Assembly: GCF_003182595.1 (NCBI RefSeq)
Contig: NZ_PDNZ01000004.1
Coordinates: 62,001 to 126,000, forward strand
DNA from: Prosthecochloris marina
Lineage (GTDB): Bacteria; Bacteroidota; Chlorobiia; Chlorobiales; Chlorobiaceae
Reading direction: 5' to 3'
DNA: 64,000 nt
How positions within the stretch are numbered: position 1 is the stretch's first letter; every line of letters begins with the position of its first letter. The translations under genes and the position numbers were made by a program. This document shows positions 1 to 9,765 of this stretch, in pieces. A model generated the notes under the pieces. That model was not told where the DNA came from, searched no databases, and saw only the letters and a list, made by a program, of their open reading frames with translations.

Positions 1-1641
1 GGAAAGAAACGAACTGTTGCCGTCTTCTTGCATATCTATCCGTAACTGGGCATTCGAAACCAAAAGACTATCGTAAGGAATTGTGAAGAAAAACGTGCTT
101 CCTTTTCCTGGCACCGAATCAACCCGTATCGTTCCGCCAAGCATTTCTACAAGTTTCTTGCTGAGACTGAGCCCTAAACCCGCCCCCTCGTATTCACGCG
201 TGGCATCGAGCGAAACTTGCCTGAAATGTTCAAAAATTTTACCCTGCTGGTCATCCGGAATGCCAATTCCCGTATCCCTGACATAAAACTCCAGCATTCC
301 ATCGTCTTTTTTATAACCAAAAGCGACCTCCCCTTCATGGGTATACTTCAATGCGTTACCAACAAGATGCGACAATACCTGGCTGAGCCTTACCTTATCT
401 GTAATGATAAGACTCTCTTTTGCAGAAAGACCCGCCTCAGCGGAAAAAGAAATGCACTTTCCCTGTGCTTGCTCAAAGAAATCAGCATGTATTTTTTCAA
501 TGATTTCATTGACGCTGGTCTTGCCTGGATAGAGCGATAACTCACCGGTTTCGATTCTTGAAATATCGATGAGGTTATTGATTATGGAGAGCATACGCTT
601 CCCGCTTTCATGAATGAGCTCTATATACTGCTCTTTTTCTTCTCCAGACAAGAGAGGCTCCCTCAAAAGCCTTGAAAAACCGAGGATGCCGTTCATCGGA
701 GTGCGTATCTCATGACTTATATTTGCGAGAAAGCACGATTTTAAACGATCGCTTTCCTCTGCTTTTTCCTTCGCCTCGATCAATTGAAGCCATAATTTTT
801 TCTTTTCGGTAATATCCTCTTTTACCGCTACAAAATTGGTTATTCCCCCATGTTCGTTGATCACAGGCGATATACTCGCATCCTCCCAATAGAGCCGGCC
901 ATCTTTCTTTTTATTGAGAAACTCTCCCCGCCATTCCTCACCGGAGATAATTGTTTGCCACAACTGCTCGTAAAAATCCTGCAACATCTCACCCGACTGC
1001 AGGATACGCGGATTTTTCCCACTAACTTCTTCGAAAGTGTACCCCGTTAAAGCGGTGAACTTCGGATTCACATATTCAATACTTCCTTCACGGTCGGTTA
1101 TTACAACCGCTGCCGGACTCTGCTCAATCGCTTTGTTGATTGTCTTGAGTTTTTCCTCGAACTGCTTTTCGCGTGTGACGTCATCATAAACCGCGACAAT
1201 ATCTCCATCCGGCAATTTGAAAATGTAGTTTTTCCTCCAACCGACAATTCTGTTATCCTCATACATCGACACAGGGTGATGCTCCGGTTGCCCTGTTCTC
1301 CACACGCGCTGAAAAACCTCAAAAAGTCCGAACTCTTTTACTCCCGGAAACAGTTGCAGAACACTTTTCCCGACAACCTTTTCCTTCTCGAGATTGTCAA
1401 TTTTTTCAGCCGATTTGTTGAAATCCCGGAAAATAAAATCATTCCCGTTATCCAACACCTCATAAACAGCAACTCCGCTGCTTATGTTTTCAAAAAGCTG
1501 TCGAAATCGTTCTTCACTTTCCCTGAGTTTTTTGGTTGATATTTTGCCGATAGAACTTGCACTCTCAAGCTGAGCAACCTTTAACCGCAGTGCTTCCAGT
1601 TCAGCAAACTGCAGGGAAAGTGTTTGTTTTTCGTCCCTCAT
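1..1641 (-). CDS. PAS-domain sensor histidine kinase (partial, cut by window edge)
   Basis: Membrane-free sensor kinase read from an ATG at 1641 to the window edge without a stop (547 residues seen). A short N-terminal coiled region is followed by two PAS domains (about residues 40-150 and 160-285). The second carries the typical ITDREG and YVNPKFTALTGY text. The dimerisation helix has the phospho-acceptor histidine in ISHEIRTPMNG (His310). The ATPase domain has GLGLSLSKKLVEMLGG and ends near residue 530. About 17 residues follow before the edge, so a receiver domain may lie outside, which would make this a hybrid kinase. No transmembrane segment is visible, so it is probably cytosolic. The signal sensed is unknown. 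Confidence 0.9.
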   Translation of the reverse strand, partial: MRDEKQTLSLQFAELEALRLKVAQLESASSIGKISTKKLRESEERFRQLFENISSGVAVYEVLDNGNDFIFRDFNKSAEKIDNLEKEKVVGKSVLQLFPGVKEFGLFEVFQRVWRTGQPEHHPVSMYEDNRIVGWRKNYIFKLPDGDIVAVYDDVTREKQFEEKLKTINKAIEQSPAAVVITDREGSIEYVNPKFTALTGYTFEEVSGKNPRILQSGEMLQDFYEQLWQTIISGEEWRGEFLNKKKDGRLYWEDASISPVINEHGGITNFVAVKEDITEKKKLWLQLIEAKEKAEESDRLKSCFLANISHEIRTPMNGILGFSRLLREPLLSGEEKEQYIELIHESGKRMLSIINNLIDISRIETGELSLYPGKTSVNEIIEKIHADFFEQAQGKCISFSAEAGLSAKESLIITDKVRLSQVLSHLVGNALKYTHEGEVAFGYKKDDGMLEFYVRDTGIGIPDDQQGKIFEHFRQVSLDATREYEGAGLGLSLSKKLVEMLGGTIRVDSVPGKGSTFFFTIPYDSLLVSNAQLRIDMQEDGNSSFLS

Positions 1642-2012
1642 GATACGTTGTTGATACCATTGCCATTAAGTCATGAGATAATTTTTTTGAACAGCACAAG
1701 GGGACACTCTCACAACGTTTTTTGTCTTAGAAATTAAGGAAAACATTTTGATTTTTAGTGAAACACTTCACAAAGCAAAGTACTTTTTGACGTACATCCA
1801 ATATCTTTTTTGTTTTTTTTCAAAAAAAAACTTGTCTCTTCTTCCAGTAATGTTCGAAAGCAAAATCGCTTTTCCCTGGCAACCGGCATACATCAAGGTT
1901 ATTTACAGGCCTTCGCCAACACCCGGGTGGCGGAAACCGGTTCATGCGGGAGTTGTTATGATGGAAAAAGATAGAGGAAGAGAAGAGATAGGAAAAGACG
2001 GGTAAGATAACC
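1642..2012. other. intergenic region, no gene seen
   Basis: This 371-bp stretch lies between the 3' end of korB and the start of the kinase, both on the minus strand. The part near the kinase is rich in A and T with long T and A runs and probably holds its promoter. An imperfect GC-rich palindrome around 1914-1932 could end korB transcription. A frame open on the plus strand (1748-2005) has no credible start or family features. Confidence 0.5.
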
Positions 2013-2864
2013 TTACTTATAGCTCTCCAGCATCATTTCAAACGCTTCTTGTGAAACTCCATGCTCATAGGCGGGAATGTGGTTTATACCGAGCATATCT
2101 TCGTAAAGTTCTCGTCCGATTTGACGGTAGATAACACCGAGAGGAAATTTTTCAGTTTCGATAGCTTTTTCGAAAGCCAGTTTCCGATCAGATGGATCGT
2201 AGTCACGAGGCAAATAATAGGTATTGTCCTTAAACCACTGATAGGTGTTCTCTTTGTTGAATATTACGCAAGGCTGGAAAATATCAACGACAGCAAACCC
2301 TTTGAATGCAATGGCCTGTTTGATAATCTCGCTGGTCTGCTTACCGTCGCCGACATTTGCCCGTGCAACAAACGGTGCATCGAGAGCGAGCGCAACCGCA
2401 ATAGGGTTGAACGGTTCAAGCATAACACCATTGATCTGAAGCGAGGTTTTCATGCCCATGAGTGATGTCGGTGAAGCTTGCCCTTTAGTCAGGCCATACA
2501 CCATATTGTCATGGACAATAACCGTTATATCGTAGTTGCGGCGGATAGCATGCAGAAAATGATTCCCCCCTTCTCCATACATGCAACCATCGCCTGACTC
2601 GGCAATAACGACCAGATTTCGGTTTGAAAGCTTTACCCCCATTGCAACCGGCAACGCACGACCGTGAAGTCCGTTGAACATATGCGCATTGACGTACTGC
2701 GGCGTTTTTGCTCCCTGTCCAATGCCAGATACGATCACAAGATTTCTGCGATCGATGGCAAGCTGATGAAGCGCCTCTTTGAGAGCATCAAGCAGCTTAT
2801 AGTTACCGCAACCGGGACACCAGCCCATTTTCTTACCCTGCATGTCAAACGGATTGACCGCCAT
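2013..2864 (-). CDS. korB: 2-oxoglutarate:ferredoxin oxidoreductase, beta subunit
   Basis: Thiamine-diphosphate subunit of the ferredoxin-dependent 2-oxoacid oxidoreductase. In green sulfur bacteria this enzyme carboxylates succinyl-CoA to 2-oxoglutarate with reduced ferredoxin, as part of the reductive TCA cycle. The 283-residue length fits the family. Visible motifs are WCPGCGN (Cys16, Cys19) and the TPP/metal site GDG (91-93) with GGNHFLHAIRRN just after. The ATG at 2864 is preceded by AGGAGGTGTAGC, and this start places the gene one base after the korA stop. An upstream in-frame start at 2915 would overlap korA and is less likely. The subunit assignment is firm. The substrate (2-oxoglutarate) rests on the korAB arrangement and the lineage. 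Confidence 0.9.
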   Translation of the reverse strand: MAVNPFDMQGKKMGWCPGCGNYKLLDALKEALHQLAIDRRNLVIVSGIGQGAKTPQYVNAHMFNGLHGRALPVAMGVKLSNRNLVVIAESGDGCMYGEGGNHFLHAIRRNYDITVIVHDNMVYGLTKGQASPTSLMGMKTSLQINGVMLEPFNPIAVALALDAPFVARANVGDGKQTSEIIKQAIAFKGFAVVDIFQPCVIFNKENTYQWFKDNTYYLPRDYDPSDRKLAFEKAIETEKFPLGVIYRQIGRELYEDMLGINHIPAYEHGVSQEAFEMMLESYK

Positions 2865-2865
2865 G

Positions 2866-4563
2866 CTACACCTCCTGTAATGCTTCAACAACTTCCTCAA
2901 CCGAGAAAGGTTCACCTGTCACCTTGAGAATTCTCTTTGAAACAGGTATAGCGAGTTCGCGAGTCAGCAAATCCGCAAACTGCCCCGTTGCATTGTTTTC
3001 AAGCACAATGATATTCTTGCCCTCGAGCTGTTTTTTTACCGCCACGTTCAATGGAAAAAGCTGTGAAAAGTGTAAACCGGCAAGATCTTTCCGCTGAAGG
3101 TTATCGAGCGCTTCTTCAAGCACACCCCTGTTCGAGCCCCAGGAAACTATGACGTTTTTCGCTTCTGCAGCCCCGAACCGCTCCGGCATCAGCGCCTCTT
3201 CGCCGAGCGCCTCGAGACGCTTCAGTCTTTTTTCCATCATTTTTCGGCGCAAATCGAAGTTTTCTGTCAGATGACCGCTTTCATCATGTTCATGTGAGTC
3301 GACTTTAACAATGCCATCGCCATGGCCGGGCACTCCCCTGGGTGAGAGACCATCGTCCGTCAAAGAATATCTACTGTACTTTTCATCGGTTCTGACGATG
3401 TAACGCTTCAACGGCAGCCTGACAATATCGGACTCACTCATCGAGGCGATAGAGTCGAGAAAAAATTGATCGGTCAGAACAAAAACAGTTGTCTGGTATT
3501 TTTCGGCAAAATGAAATGCCCTCTGCATCAGTTCAATTGCCTGGGCAAACGTACCAGGAGCAAGGATGACCCGGGAAAACTCCCCATGACCAGCATACAA
3601 AACCAGATTGAGATCAGCCTGTTCGGTGCGAGTCGGTAGCCCGGTCGCAGGACCGGGCCGCTGGCCAAGATGAACCACGACAGGCACTTCAGTAACACCG
3701 GCAAGGCTTATCCCTTCTTCCATAAGAGCAAAGCCACCACCTGAAGTTGAAACGATCGATCGAGCTCCTGCATAAGACGCCCCAAGTGCGGCATTGATAG
3801 CGGCAATCTCATCCTCTGCCTGATCAACCACAATATTGAAGTCATCGGCTTTATGGGCAAGAAACGTCAAAAGGCCGGTTCCCGGGGACATGGGATAGGA
3901 AGAAATAAAACTGCACCCCGCAGCAACCGTTCCAATCCCTACCGCAGTATTTCCGTCGATCAGTAATTCATCAGGCGGATCTTCAGCCGCATCGATCTTT
4001 ACCTCGATCTGTTTTTCAGCCGCTGTCTCCTTACCGAAATTGTATCCAAGTTTTGCTGCTGCAATATTCTTTGAAACAATATCCTCTCCTTTGGAGGCAA
4101 ACTGCTCGGAAAGGTACACTGAAAAAGCATCGATGGGAGTCCCAAGCAGACCAAGCACCACCCCGACCGCAACGGTGCTCGAAAAAATCCTGCTTCCTGC
4201 TTTTTCTGCGAATTCGGCAATTGGTGTATCGATAAAACCGGCAATATCTTTACCCTCGATATGCTCTTTCTCCGCAAAAACAAGAGTCGTTTCACTGATG
4301 CGGTCTTTTAGATGATCGATGGCATCTGCATTGAGCGCAACCAGAAAATCTATTTTACTCACATACGCTCTGCGTTTTCGGGCTGTAACCCTCACTTCCG
4401 TGGAATTGCTGCCACCCCTGATACGGGACATGAATTCAGTACAGGCAAACACATAATACCCGTTTCTTTTCAGCACCCTCACGAGCGCTTCAGCAATTGT
4501 CTGGACACCCTGCCCTGCGGCCCCGCCGAATACAATAGAGATATCATTTTTAAAGTGATGCAT
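2866..4563 (-). CDS. korA: 2-oxoglutarate:ferredoxin oxidoreductase, fused gamma-alpha subunit
   Basis: Catalytic partner of korB. The protein (565 residues) begins with the gamma domain (FGGAAGQGVQTIAEAL near residue 13, then FMSRIRGGSN), about residues 1-190. The alpha (pyrimidine-binding) domain follows, with GNTAVGIGTVAAGC and the SSYPMSPGTG segment. This gamma-alpha fusion is the usual KorA form. The ATG at 4563 was chosen; a TTG two codons upstream is possible. The gene start overlaps the end of the TonB-like gene by 14 bases, which suggests translational coupling. It reads directly into korB. In this lineage it supplies reductive TCA cycle carboxylation. Confidence 0.9.
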   Translation of the reverse strand: MHHFKNDISIVFGGAAGQGVQTIAEALVRVLKRNGYYVFACTEFMSRIRGGSNSTEVRVTARKRRAYVSKIDFLVALNADAIDHLKDRISETTLVFAEKEHIEGKDIAGFIDTPIAEFAEKAGSRIFSSTVAVGVVLGLLGTPIDAFSVYLSEQFASKGEDIVSKNIAAAKLGYNFGKETAAEKQIEVKIDAAEDPPDELLIDGNTAVGIGTVAAGCSFISSYPMSPGTGLLTFLAHKADDFNIVVDQAEDEIAAINAALGASYAGARSIVSTSGGGFALMEEGISLAGVTEVPVVVHLGQRPGPATGLPTRTEQADLNLVLYAGHGEFSRVILAPGTFAQAIELMQRAFHFAEKYQTTVFVLTDQFFLDSIASMSESDIVRLPLKRYIVRTDEKYSRYSLTDDGLSPRGVPGHGDGIVKVDSHEHDESGHLTENFDLRRKMMEKRLKRLEALGEEALMPERFGAAEAKNVIVSWGSNRGVLEEALDNLQRKDLAGLHFSQLFPLNVAVKKQLEGKNIIVLENNATGQFADLLTRELAIPVSKRILKVTGEPFSVEEVVEALQEV

Positions 4564-5434
4564 TACCAAGGGCTTTTATCTCACAGTAAACAGGCTCTGA
4601 AAATTTTTGCACGTAGAAATACGGTACGGCGATGGTCACCTTACCCTCGACTGCCACACCGTTGCTGCGAGCAGGATAAAATTCCGATTCCATAACCGCC
4701 TTAATCGCCGATTTATCAAAAACCTTGCAATTGAAAGGATCATGTTTTACTATAACCGCCTTTTTCGGAATACCGTTTCTGCTGACCGATACTTTTACAA
4801 AAACAACCCCTTCGGCACCTGATAGTCTCGCACCTTTCGGATAATAGGGCTTTTTTAGCATTTTCAGCGCTGGGCCATGTGTCCTCTTTTCCTTCACGAA
4901 ACCGAACTTTTCGCGGTTCAGCACCTTGACATATGTCCTTTCGTAACTTTCCCTGGCCTTGAGAGGCGACATGCGAGCCTGCTTTTTCGGAATCTTCACG
5001 TAAGGCTTTTCCAATCTGGTATCAGGATATGTTAAAGCCGTCCAAGGTTGCAGCGAACTGTCTTTCAGGCGGAACCAAACCGGAACATCGAGCCAACGCT
5101 GAACCGGAAGACCATCTTTCATAGCCGGCCTGTACAACGCTTTTGTCAACGCAGAAACAACAGAGTCGTCGAACACCCAACACTCCGGGGAACTGCGTTT
5201 GATAATTTCAGCTTTTACGGGATGGCCGTTTTCAGCGACAAGCACCCTCCCGAGTACTACTCCTTCAATGCCGTTTCTTTCGGCCGAAAGCGGATACCTG
5301 AATTTCAGTTTGGTTTTCAATGATGGAGAGTGTTCACACACTGCCGGCTGCGTGAACAACAAAACCGGTGCACATAGCAACAGGCTGATTAAAACCTTGT
5401 CGAGTACTAACCACAAATATCTGTACCGTTTCAT
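4550..5434 (-). CDS. periplasmic protein with tandem TonB C-terminal domains
   Basis: A 294-residue exported protein. An N-terminal hydrophobic segment (LISLLLCAPVLLFTQPAVC) looks like a signal peptide or membrane anchor. Two TonB_C-type modules follow. The first has the pattern EGVVLGRVLVAENGHPVKAEI and a YRPAMKDGLPVQRWLDVPVWF end. The second has EGVVFVKVSVSRNGIPKKAVI and FYPARSNGVAVEGKVTIAVPYF. The proline-rich periplasm-spanning region of classical TonB is missing, so a true energy-transducing role is doubtful. The ATG at 5434 was chosen because the signal peptide starts there; no Shine-Dalgarno sequence is evident. The 3' end overlaps korA. Confidence 0.75.
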   Translation of the reverse strand: MKRYRYLWLVLDKVLISLLLCAPVLLFTQPAVCEHSPSLKTKLKFRYPLSAERNGIEGVVLGRVLVAENGHPVKAEIIKRSSPECWVFDDSVVSALTKALYRPAMKDGLPVQRWLDVPVWFRLKDSSLQPWTALTYPDTRLEKPYVKIPKKQARMSPLKARESYERTYVKVLNREKFGFVKEKRTHGPALKMLKKPYYPKGARLSGAEGVVFVKVSVSRNGIPKKAVIVKHDPFNCKVFDKSAIKAVMESEFYPARSNGVAVEGKVTIAVPYFYVQKFSEPVYCEIKALGNASL

Positions 5435-5689
5435 AGGTATGCTGTTTGGGGTTGTCACAAAGTTTTTTTCTCTGAAAGGAAAATTACGTTTTTTACCGCG
5501 ACAAACCGCAAAACAGGTGTACATTTCACGAAAAAACACCAAGCAACAACATCGTTCATAGTATGATGCACATCAGGAAAGATTCCTTTGCAAAACAAGG
5601 ATAACTGCTTACCTTTTCCATACATTCATACAAGCAATCAAGTTTCTCGTTGCAATAAACCAAGTATTGCCGTAACCCAAACTGAAGCC

Positions 5690-6391
5690 ATGCAGAGCAG
5701 GAAAGTTCTTCTTATAACTGGAGCCTCCACCGGAATAGGAGAAGCAGCTGCAAGACAAGCTGTAGCTTCAGGATACCGGGTTGTACTTGCCGCTCGATCG
5801 ACAGAAAAGCTCGAAGCCTTGCGTGAAGAACTGGGTGAGAACAATGCAATTGCTGTTACATGCGATGTTTCCGACTGGAAAGCCCAGCAAAACATGCTCA
5901 ACACCACTCTTGAACGTTATGGTCAGATCGACGCTGTATTTGCCAATGCGGGATTTTCGAAAGGTTCACCATTTTACGGCGGCGAAAACAAATTCGAAGA
6001 ATGGAAAGAGATGGTGCTTACAAATGTTTTCGGTGCTGCCGTCACTGCACGATTATGTTTGCCCGAACTGGTAAAAACAAAAGGGCACTTCCTTATTACC
6101 GGTTCTGTCGTAGGCCATATCACGTCGATACGCAACCTTTACGCAGCCACCAAATGGGCAGTAAGCGCTATTGCGCAGGCCGTTCGCAATGAAATGGTCG
6201 GCACAGGTATCCGGGTCACCCTTTTGGAACCCGGAGTTGTCGACACCCCTTTCTGGGAAGCGATACCTAAACCAGGCACCCCTGAACTGGAGCCTGAAGA
6301 CATCGCTCGCGCGATGATGTACGCCATTAGTCAACCGCCTCATGTCGATGTGAACCAGGTTTTGATACGGCCCACAGGACAACCCCACTAA
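5690..6391 (+). CDS. short-chain dehydrogenase/reductase (SDR)
   Basis: A classical SDR of 233 residues that uses NAD(P)H to reduce or oxidise an unknown carbonyl or alcohol substrate. The nucleotide-binding motif TGASTGIGEA lies at residues 10-19, the NAG motif (FANAGF) follows, and the catalytic YxxxK is at Tyr151 and Lys155 with a serine upstream (ITGSVVGH). The start at 5690 gives the normal SDR N-terminus; the longer open frame upstream has no family features. It stands alone, divergent from the TonB-like gene, and is followed directly by a large palindrome that may end its transcript. Confidence 0.85.
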   Translation: MQSRKVLLITGASTGIGEAAARQAVASGYRVVLAARSTEKLEALREELGENNAIAVTCDVSDWKAQQNMLNTTLERYGQIDAVFANAGFSKGSPFYGGENKFEEWKEMVLTNVFGAAVTARLCLPELVKTKGHFLITGSVVGHITSIRNLYAATKWAVSAIAQAVRNEMVGTGIRVTLLEPGVVDTPFWEAIPKPGTPELEPEDIARAMMYAISQPPHVDVNQVLIRPTGQPH

Positions 6392-6535
6392 ACGCAGCCC
6401 TGTAGTACGGTCCTTTCGCCCAATCTCCACGTCATACCTGCTCTTTCGATGCTCATGTATTTCATATACACTCCGCTACGAAAGAACAGGTATTCCTTGA
6501 CCTTGAACGAAATCATCCGTACTACAGGGCTGCGT
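6392..6535. repeat. 144-bp nested palindrome after the SDR gene
   Basis: Outer arms of 19 bases (6392-6410 and 6517-6535) are perfect reverse complements. An inner pair of 15 bases (6434-6448 and 6479-6493) matches with one mismatch, and the loop between them holds a small stem (TGTAT...ATACA). RNA from either strand could fold into a long hairpin. It starts inside the SDR stop codon region. It may be a terminator, a structured RNA or a miniature mobile element. Confidence 0.7.
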
Positions 6536-6770
6536 ATTGTTGGACGGAAAGAATTTTTTCGGCCCTATCGCAGCTTATACCGAACACATTCTTTTCCGAA
6601 GTTTATCCCGATGGTATCGGGACTCCGTTCGCCTTGCTCTCGGGTTGCTCGCTATGCGTTTTCGACGGACTCGGCTGCGAGGGACCTTTTTTTTCAGTCC
6701 GTTTGTTGTTCATTCAGGATTGTTTGCCTTCTGTATATACCTTTCGTTTTAAACCACACAGATCCTTTCT
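6536..6770. other. gene-free stretch with GC-rich hairpin and T8 run
   Basis: No coding sequence is recognised here. A perfect 7-bp stem with a 3-base loop (TCCCGAT, GGT, ATCGGGA) lies at 6606-6622. It is followed by repeated TTGCTC words and a small CTCG/CGAG stem, then GGACC and a run of eight T. The segment looks like a non-coding repeat or terminator region ahead of the hydrolase gene. Confidence 0.45.
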
Positions 6771-7622
6771 ATGTCGGCCAAAAGCAGCAGCACTATCGTC
6801 CTTGGCGGACACAAGCATCGCTACCTTGATACAGGTGACTCCTCAAAACCCATGCTGCTTCTGCTGCACGGCATTTCCTGTTCCCTGGACTTTTTTGAAC
6901 AGACAATCCCTTTACTTTCCCGTTCTTTCAGAGTCCTTGCGTTTGACCTGTTGGGATTTGGAGGATCGGCCAAACCGAAAAAGGCTCCATACTCCCTCAA
7001 CCTCTATTCATCGCTGATCATTGAGTTTTTGGCCAAAACCCGTAACAACGAAAATGAAAAAACATTTGCCGTCGGTCATTCAATGGGTGGCAAATACCTG
7101 CTGTCAACCGCCCTCCTTTATCCGGATAGCTTCGACAAGCTGGTTCTGAGCAACACTGACGGCTTTATCGAGCAACCCGGCTGGGTTAGAGGCATAAGCC
7201 TGCCGGGTATAAAACAGGTTCTGAAAAAGGTTTTTTCCAGTAAGTTGGTTTCTTCAAAAGTGTTCAATACAGCATTTCACAACCCCAAACGGGTAAACAA
7301 TGTCTCATATAAAAAAAACCTCGCTGTTTCAAGAGATAAAGATGCAATAGAAACAGTTATGGCCCTGAACAGAAATCACAAACAGCTCGACTTTTCAAAA
7401 ACAGGACTTCGACAGCAACTCGATCGGCTCGATATTCCGGTTCTGATTTTATGGGGGGACCATGATCTGTATATTTCACCATCCATCGCCAGGATAGTAC
7501 ACAACGAAATCCCTGGTTCGGAACTGTATATTTTCAAAAACTGCGGTCACTCTCCCATGCTTGAATATCCAGAATCATTCAGCAATAAAGTTGTCCGCTT
7601 TCTCCTCAACGACGAACAATAA
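6771..7622 (+). CDS. alpha/beta-fold hydrolase
   Basis: A 283-residue alpha/beta hydrolase of unknown substrate. The oxyanion-hole motif LLHG is at about residues 31-34. The nucleophile elbow GHSMGG has Ser104. The probable acid is Asp232 in WGDHDLYISP, and the base is His260 in NCGHSPMLEYPE. The architecture resembles lipases, haloalkane-dehalogenase-like and esterase members, and no feature narrows the substrate. It ends nine bases before tmk, so the two may be co-transcribed. Confidence 0.85.
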   Translation: MSAKSSSTIVLGGHKHRYLDTGDSSKPMLLLLHGISCSLDFFEQTIPLLSRSFRVLAFDLLGFGGSAKPKKAPYSLNLYSSLIIEFLAKTRNNENEKTFAVGHSMGGKYLLSTALLYPDSFDKLVLSNTDGFIEQPGWVRGISLPGIKQVLKKVFSSKLVSSKVFNTAFHNPKRVNNVSYKKNLAVSRDKDAIETVMALNRNHKQLDFSKTGLRQQLDRLDIPVLILWGDHDLYISPSIARIVHNEIPGSELYIFKNCGHSPMLEYPESFSNKVVRFLLNDEQ

Positions 7623-7631
7623 TCCTTTGCA

Positions 7632-8309
7632 ATGCTCATTACTTTCGAAGGCATCGATGGCGCAGGAAAGTCAACGCAGGTAAAAAAGCTCAAAAAATTC
7701 CTTATGGAAAAAGGCCACGAGGTGCTTACCCTAAGGGAACCTGGCGGCACTATCGTTGCCGAAAAAATCCGAGATCTTCTGCTTGCAAGCAAGCACGATA
7801 TCACACCGATCGGAGAACTGCTGCTTTTTTCCGCAAGCCGTGCGGAACTGGTACAGAACATCATAGTACCCGAACTTCAGCAAAACAGAATTGTTATTCT
7901 GGACCGTTTTTACGATTCAACCACTGCATATCAAGGTTACGGACGCGGTTTGGATCTCGAAACGCTTCGTCAGATAAACGCTATATCTTCTTTCGGCCTT
8001 AAACCCGACGTCACTTTCTTTCTCGACATTTCACCTGAAGACGCCCTTATCAGAAAGTTTTCTGAAAAGTCAATCCCTCTTGCCTTCGAACAAAGTGAAC
8101 TCGACCGAATGGAAAGCTCAGGGCTCGCATTTTATCAGCGGGTAAGAGAGGGCTATATGAAACTTGTCGAGACCAATGAACGTTTCATACTACTGGATGC
8201 CGGTGATGAACCCCAGGAAATCCACAACAAAATCATACAAAAACTGGCGCCCTTTTGCAGCAACAAACAGAAGAAACCGATGCAGTCAGAAAAACGCGAA
8301 AAGTTTTGA
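7632..8309 (+). CDS. tmk: thymidylate kinase
   Basis: Phosphorylates dTMP to dTDP with ATP in DNA precursor synthesis. The P-loop [11 protein letters not shown] is at residues 5-15. REPGGT (35-40) and the [12 protein letters not shown] substrate motif (from Asp91) are present. The length (225 residues) is slightly above the usual 205-215 because of a lysine-rich C-terminal tail. The start at 7632 gives the family N-terminus ([10 protein letters not shown]). No clear Shine-Dalgarno sequence is seen. Confidence 0.93.
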   Translation: MLITFEGIDGAGKSTQVKKLKKFLMEKGHEVLTLREPGGTIVAEKIRDLLLASKHDITPIGELLLFSASRAELVQNIIVPELQQNRIVILDRFYDSTTAYQGYGRGLDLETLRQINAISSFGLKPDVTFFLDISPEDALIRKFSEKSIPLAFEQSELDRMESSGLAFYQRVREGYMKLVETNERFILLDAGDEPQEIHNKIIQKLAPFCSNKQKKPMQSEKREKF

Positions 8310-8455
8310 GCGATCAGTAGCAGCCGGATAAGAAGTTTAAAACCGGTTTTGCACTCCAACGTTACTTTTTCGCAAAAACTGAATCCATTAAAGAGATCTT
8401 TTATTAGATTGTTAGTCTTATTTTTGTAAAAACATTGCTTCGGCAACCGGAACTC

Positions 8456-9715
8456 ATGCAACAACTGATTCTGAAAGAAAAGAAACTCGAGACATGTACG
8501 TCACCCATCACTCTTCAGGACATACGAACGCTTAAGGAACTTTACCAGCTCAAATCCGAAACCCGTGACCTGCGCCAGCCCATAGTGCGCAACATCATGA
8601 AGCAGAGGGTTGTTGGCCAGCAATGCATTGAGTCCCTGAAAAACGCCCTTTATTCACTCGAAACAATTCATATTGACGACTATACGGGACAGAGAGTCTT
8701 GCGGCTTGACGGCAGGAAACAGATCGAGGTCGACTTGACTTATGAGATCAGAGAGTTGAAAAAAGACATATACTACCTTGAATATGGTGAAGATCACTTT
8801 ATCAATTATTTAGCAAAATTCATACCCGATTTTCGCAAATATGTGAACGAAGGCATCAAGAAACTTCGAGGCAAATCATTCAACGCATTTATTACAGATC
8901 GCGACGGAACAACGAATAACTACTGTGGCAGATACCGCTCATCCGTCCAGCCGATTTACAACTCGGTATTCCTGTCGAGATTCGCAAAAAATTGTTGCCG
9001 CTATCCGATCTTCATCACCTCGGCACCGCTCAAAGATTTCGGGATTCTCAATGTATCGATAAATCCCAGCGACATTTTTTTCTATGCCGGCTCGAAAGGC
9101 AGAGAGTTCATCGACCCTGAGGGAGAATTTCATAGTTACCCTATCGATGAACACAAGCAGGAACTTATACACCTGCTCAATGAAAGAATGCGTCAGTTGC
9201 TCGAGGATCCGTGTCTTGAAAAATTTAATTTTATCGGTTCGGCCCTGCAGTTCAAGTTTGGCCAAACAACTATCGCCCGGCAAGATATCACCTGCTCGAT
9301 CAATCCAGAAGAATCAACGGCTCTTCTTGAAAAGGTCGAAAGCATTGTTAAAGAGATCGATCCTGAGTGCAGGAATTTCCGGATTGAAGATACCGGCCTC
9401 GACATCGAGATAATCCTCACTATCGACCAGAAAAAGGATAATTCAGTAAAAGATTTTGACAAGGGCGACGGACTTGAGTTTATCTGCAATAAAATAGACA
9501 TCGACACGGAATGCGGTCCAAACCTGGTATGCGGCGACACTGCCTCAGACATCCCTATGCTTAAAAAAGCCGTTGAGTTATGCGATGACGTATGGGCCAT
9601 TTTTGTCACCCGGGATGAAAATCTGGCAAAAGAAGTGCAGCAGATTTGTCCCAAGAGCATGATCGTACCATCGCCGGACATTCTTCTTACCATTCTGGGG
9701 CTGCTTTCCTTGTAA
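8456..9715 (+). CDS. HAD-family phosphatase, trehalose-6-phosphate phosphatase-like
   Basis: A 419-residue protein. The N-terminal 140 residues are helical and charged, and a HAD phosphatase domain follows. Motif I is FITDRDGTT (Asp148, Asp150), the motif III lysine lies in DKGDGLEFI (about Lys336), and motif IV is GDTASD (about 360-365). This layout, with a cap domain between motifs I and III, is that of type IIB HAD enzymes such as OtsB. The next gene is a phosphorylase fusion that could act on trehalose, so dephosphorylation of trehalose 6-phosphate is a reasonable inference. An in-frame TTG at 8435 is an alternative start; the ATG at 8456 was preferred. The exact substrate is unproven. 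Confidence 0.75.
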   Translation: MQQLILKEKKLETCTSPITLQDIRTLKELYQLKSETRDLRQPIVRNIMKQRVVGQQCIESLKNALYSLETIHIDDYTGQRVLRLDGRKQIEVDLTYEIRELKKDIYYLEYGEDHFINYLAKFIPDFRKYVNEGIKKLRGKSFNAFITDRDGTTNNYCGRYRSSVQPIYNSVFLSRFAKNCCRYPIFITSAPLKDFGILNVSINPSDIFFYAGSKGREFIDPEGEFHSYPIDEHKQELIHLLNERMRQLLEDPCLEKFNFIGSALQFKFGQTTIARQDITCSINPEESTALLEKVESIVKEIDPECRNFRIEDTGLDIEIILTIDQKKDNSVKDFDKGDGLEFICNKIDIDTECGPNLVCGDTASDIPMLKKAVELCDDVWAIFVTRDENLAKEVQQICPKSMIVPSPDILLTILGLLSL

Positions 9716-9765
9716 TAGCTGTTTTATTTTCACAAAATTTCAATAACTGGTTTCATACTAATACT

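Noticed and set aside
1748..2005. 85-codon plus-strand frame between the kinase and korB
   Set aside because: It lies in A/T-rich promoter DNA, has no ribosome site and no domain features.
6449..7017. overlapping plus-strand frames across the palindrome and the hydrolase start
   Set aside because: They read through inverted repeats or run in a second frame over the hydrolase gene; only the hydrolase frame has family motifs.
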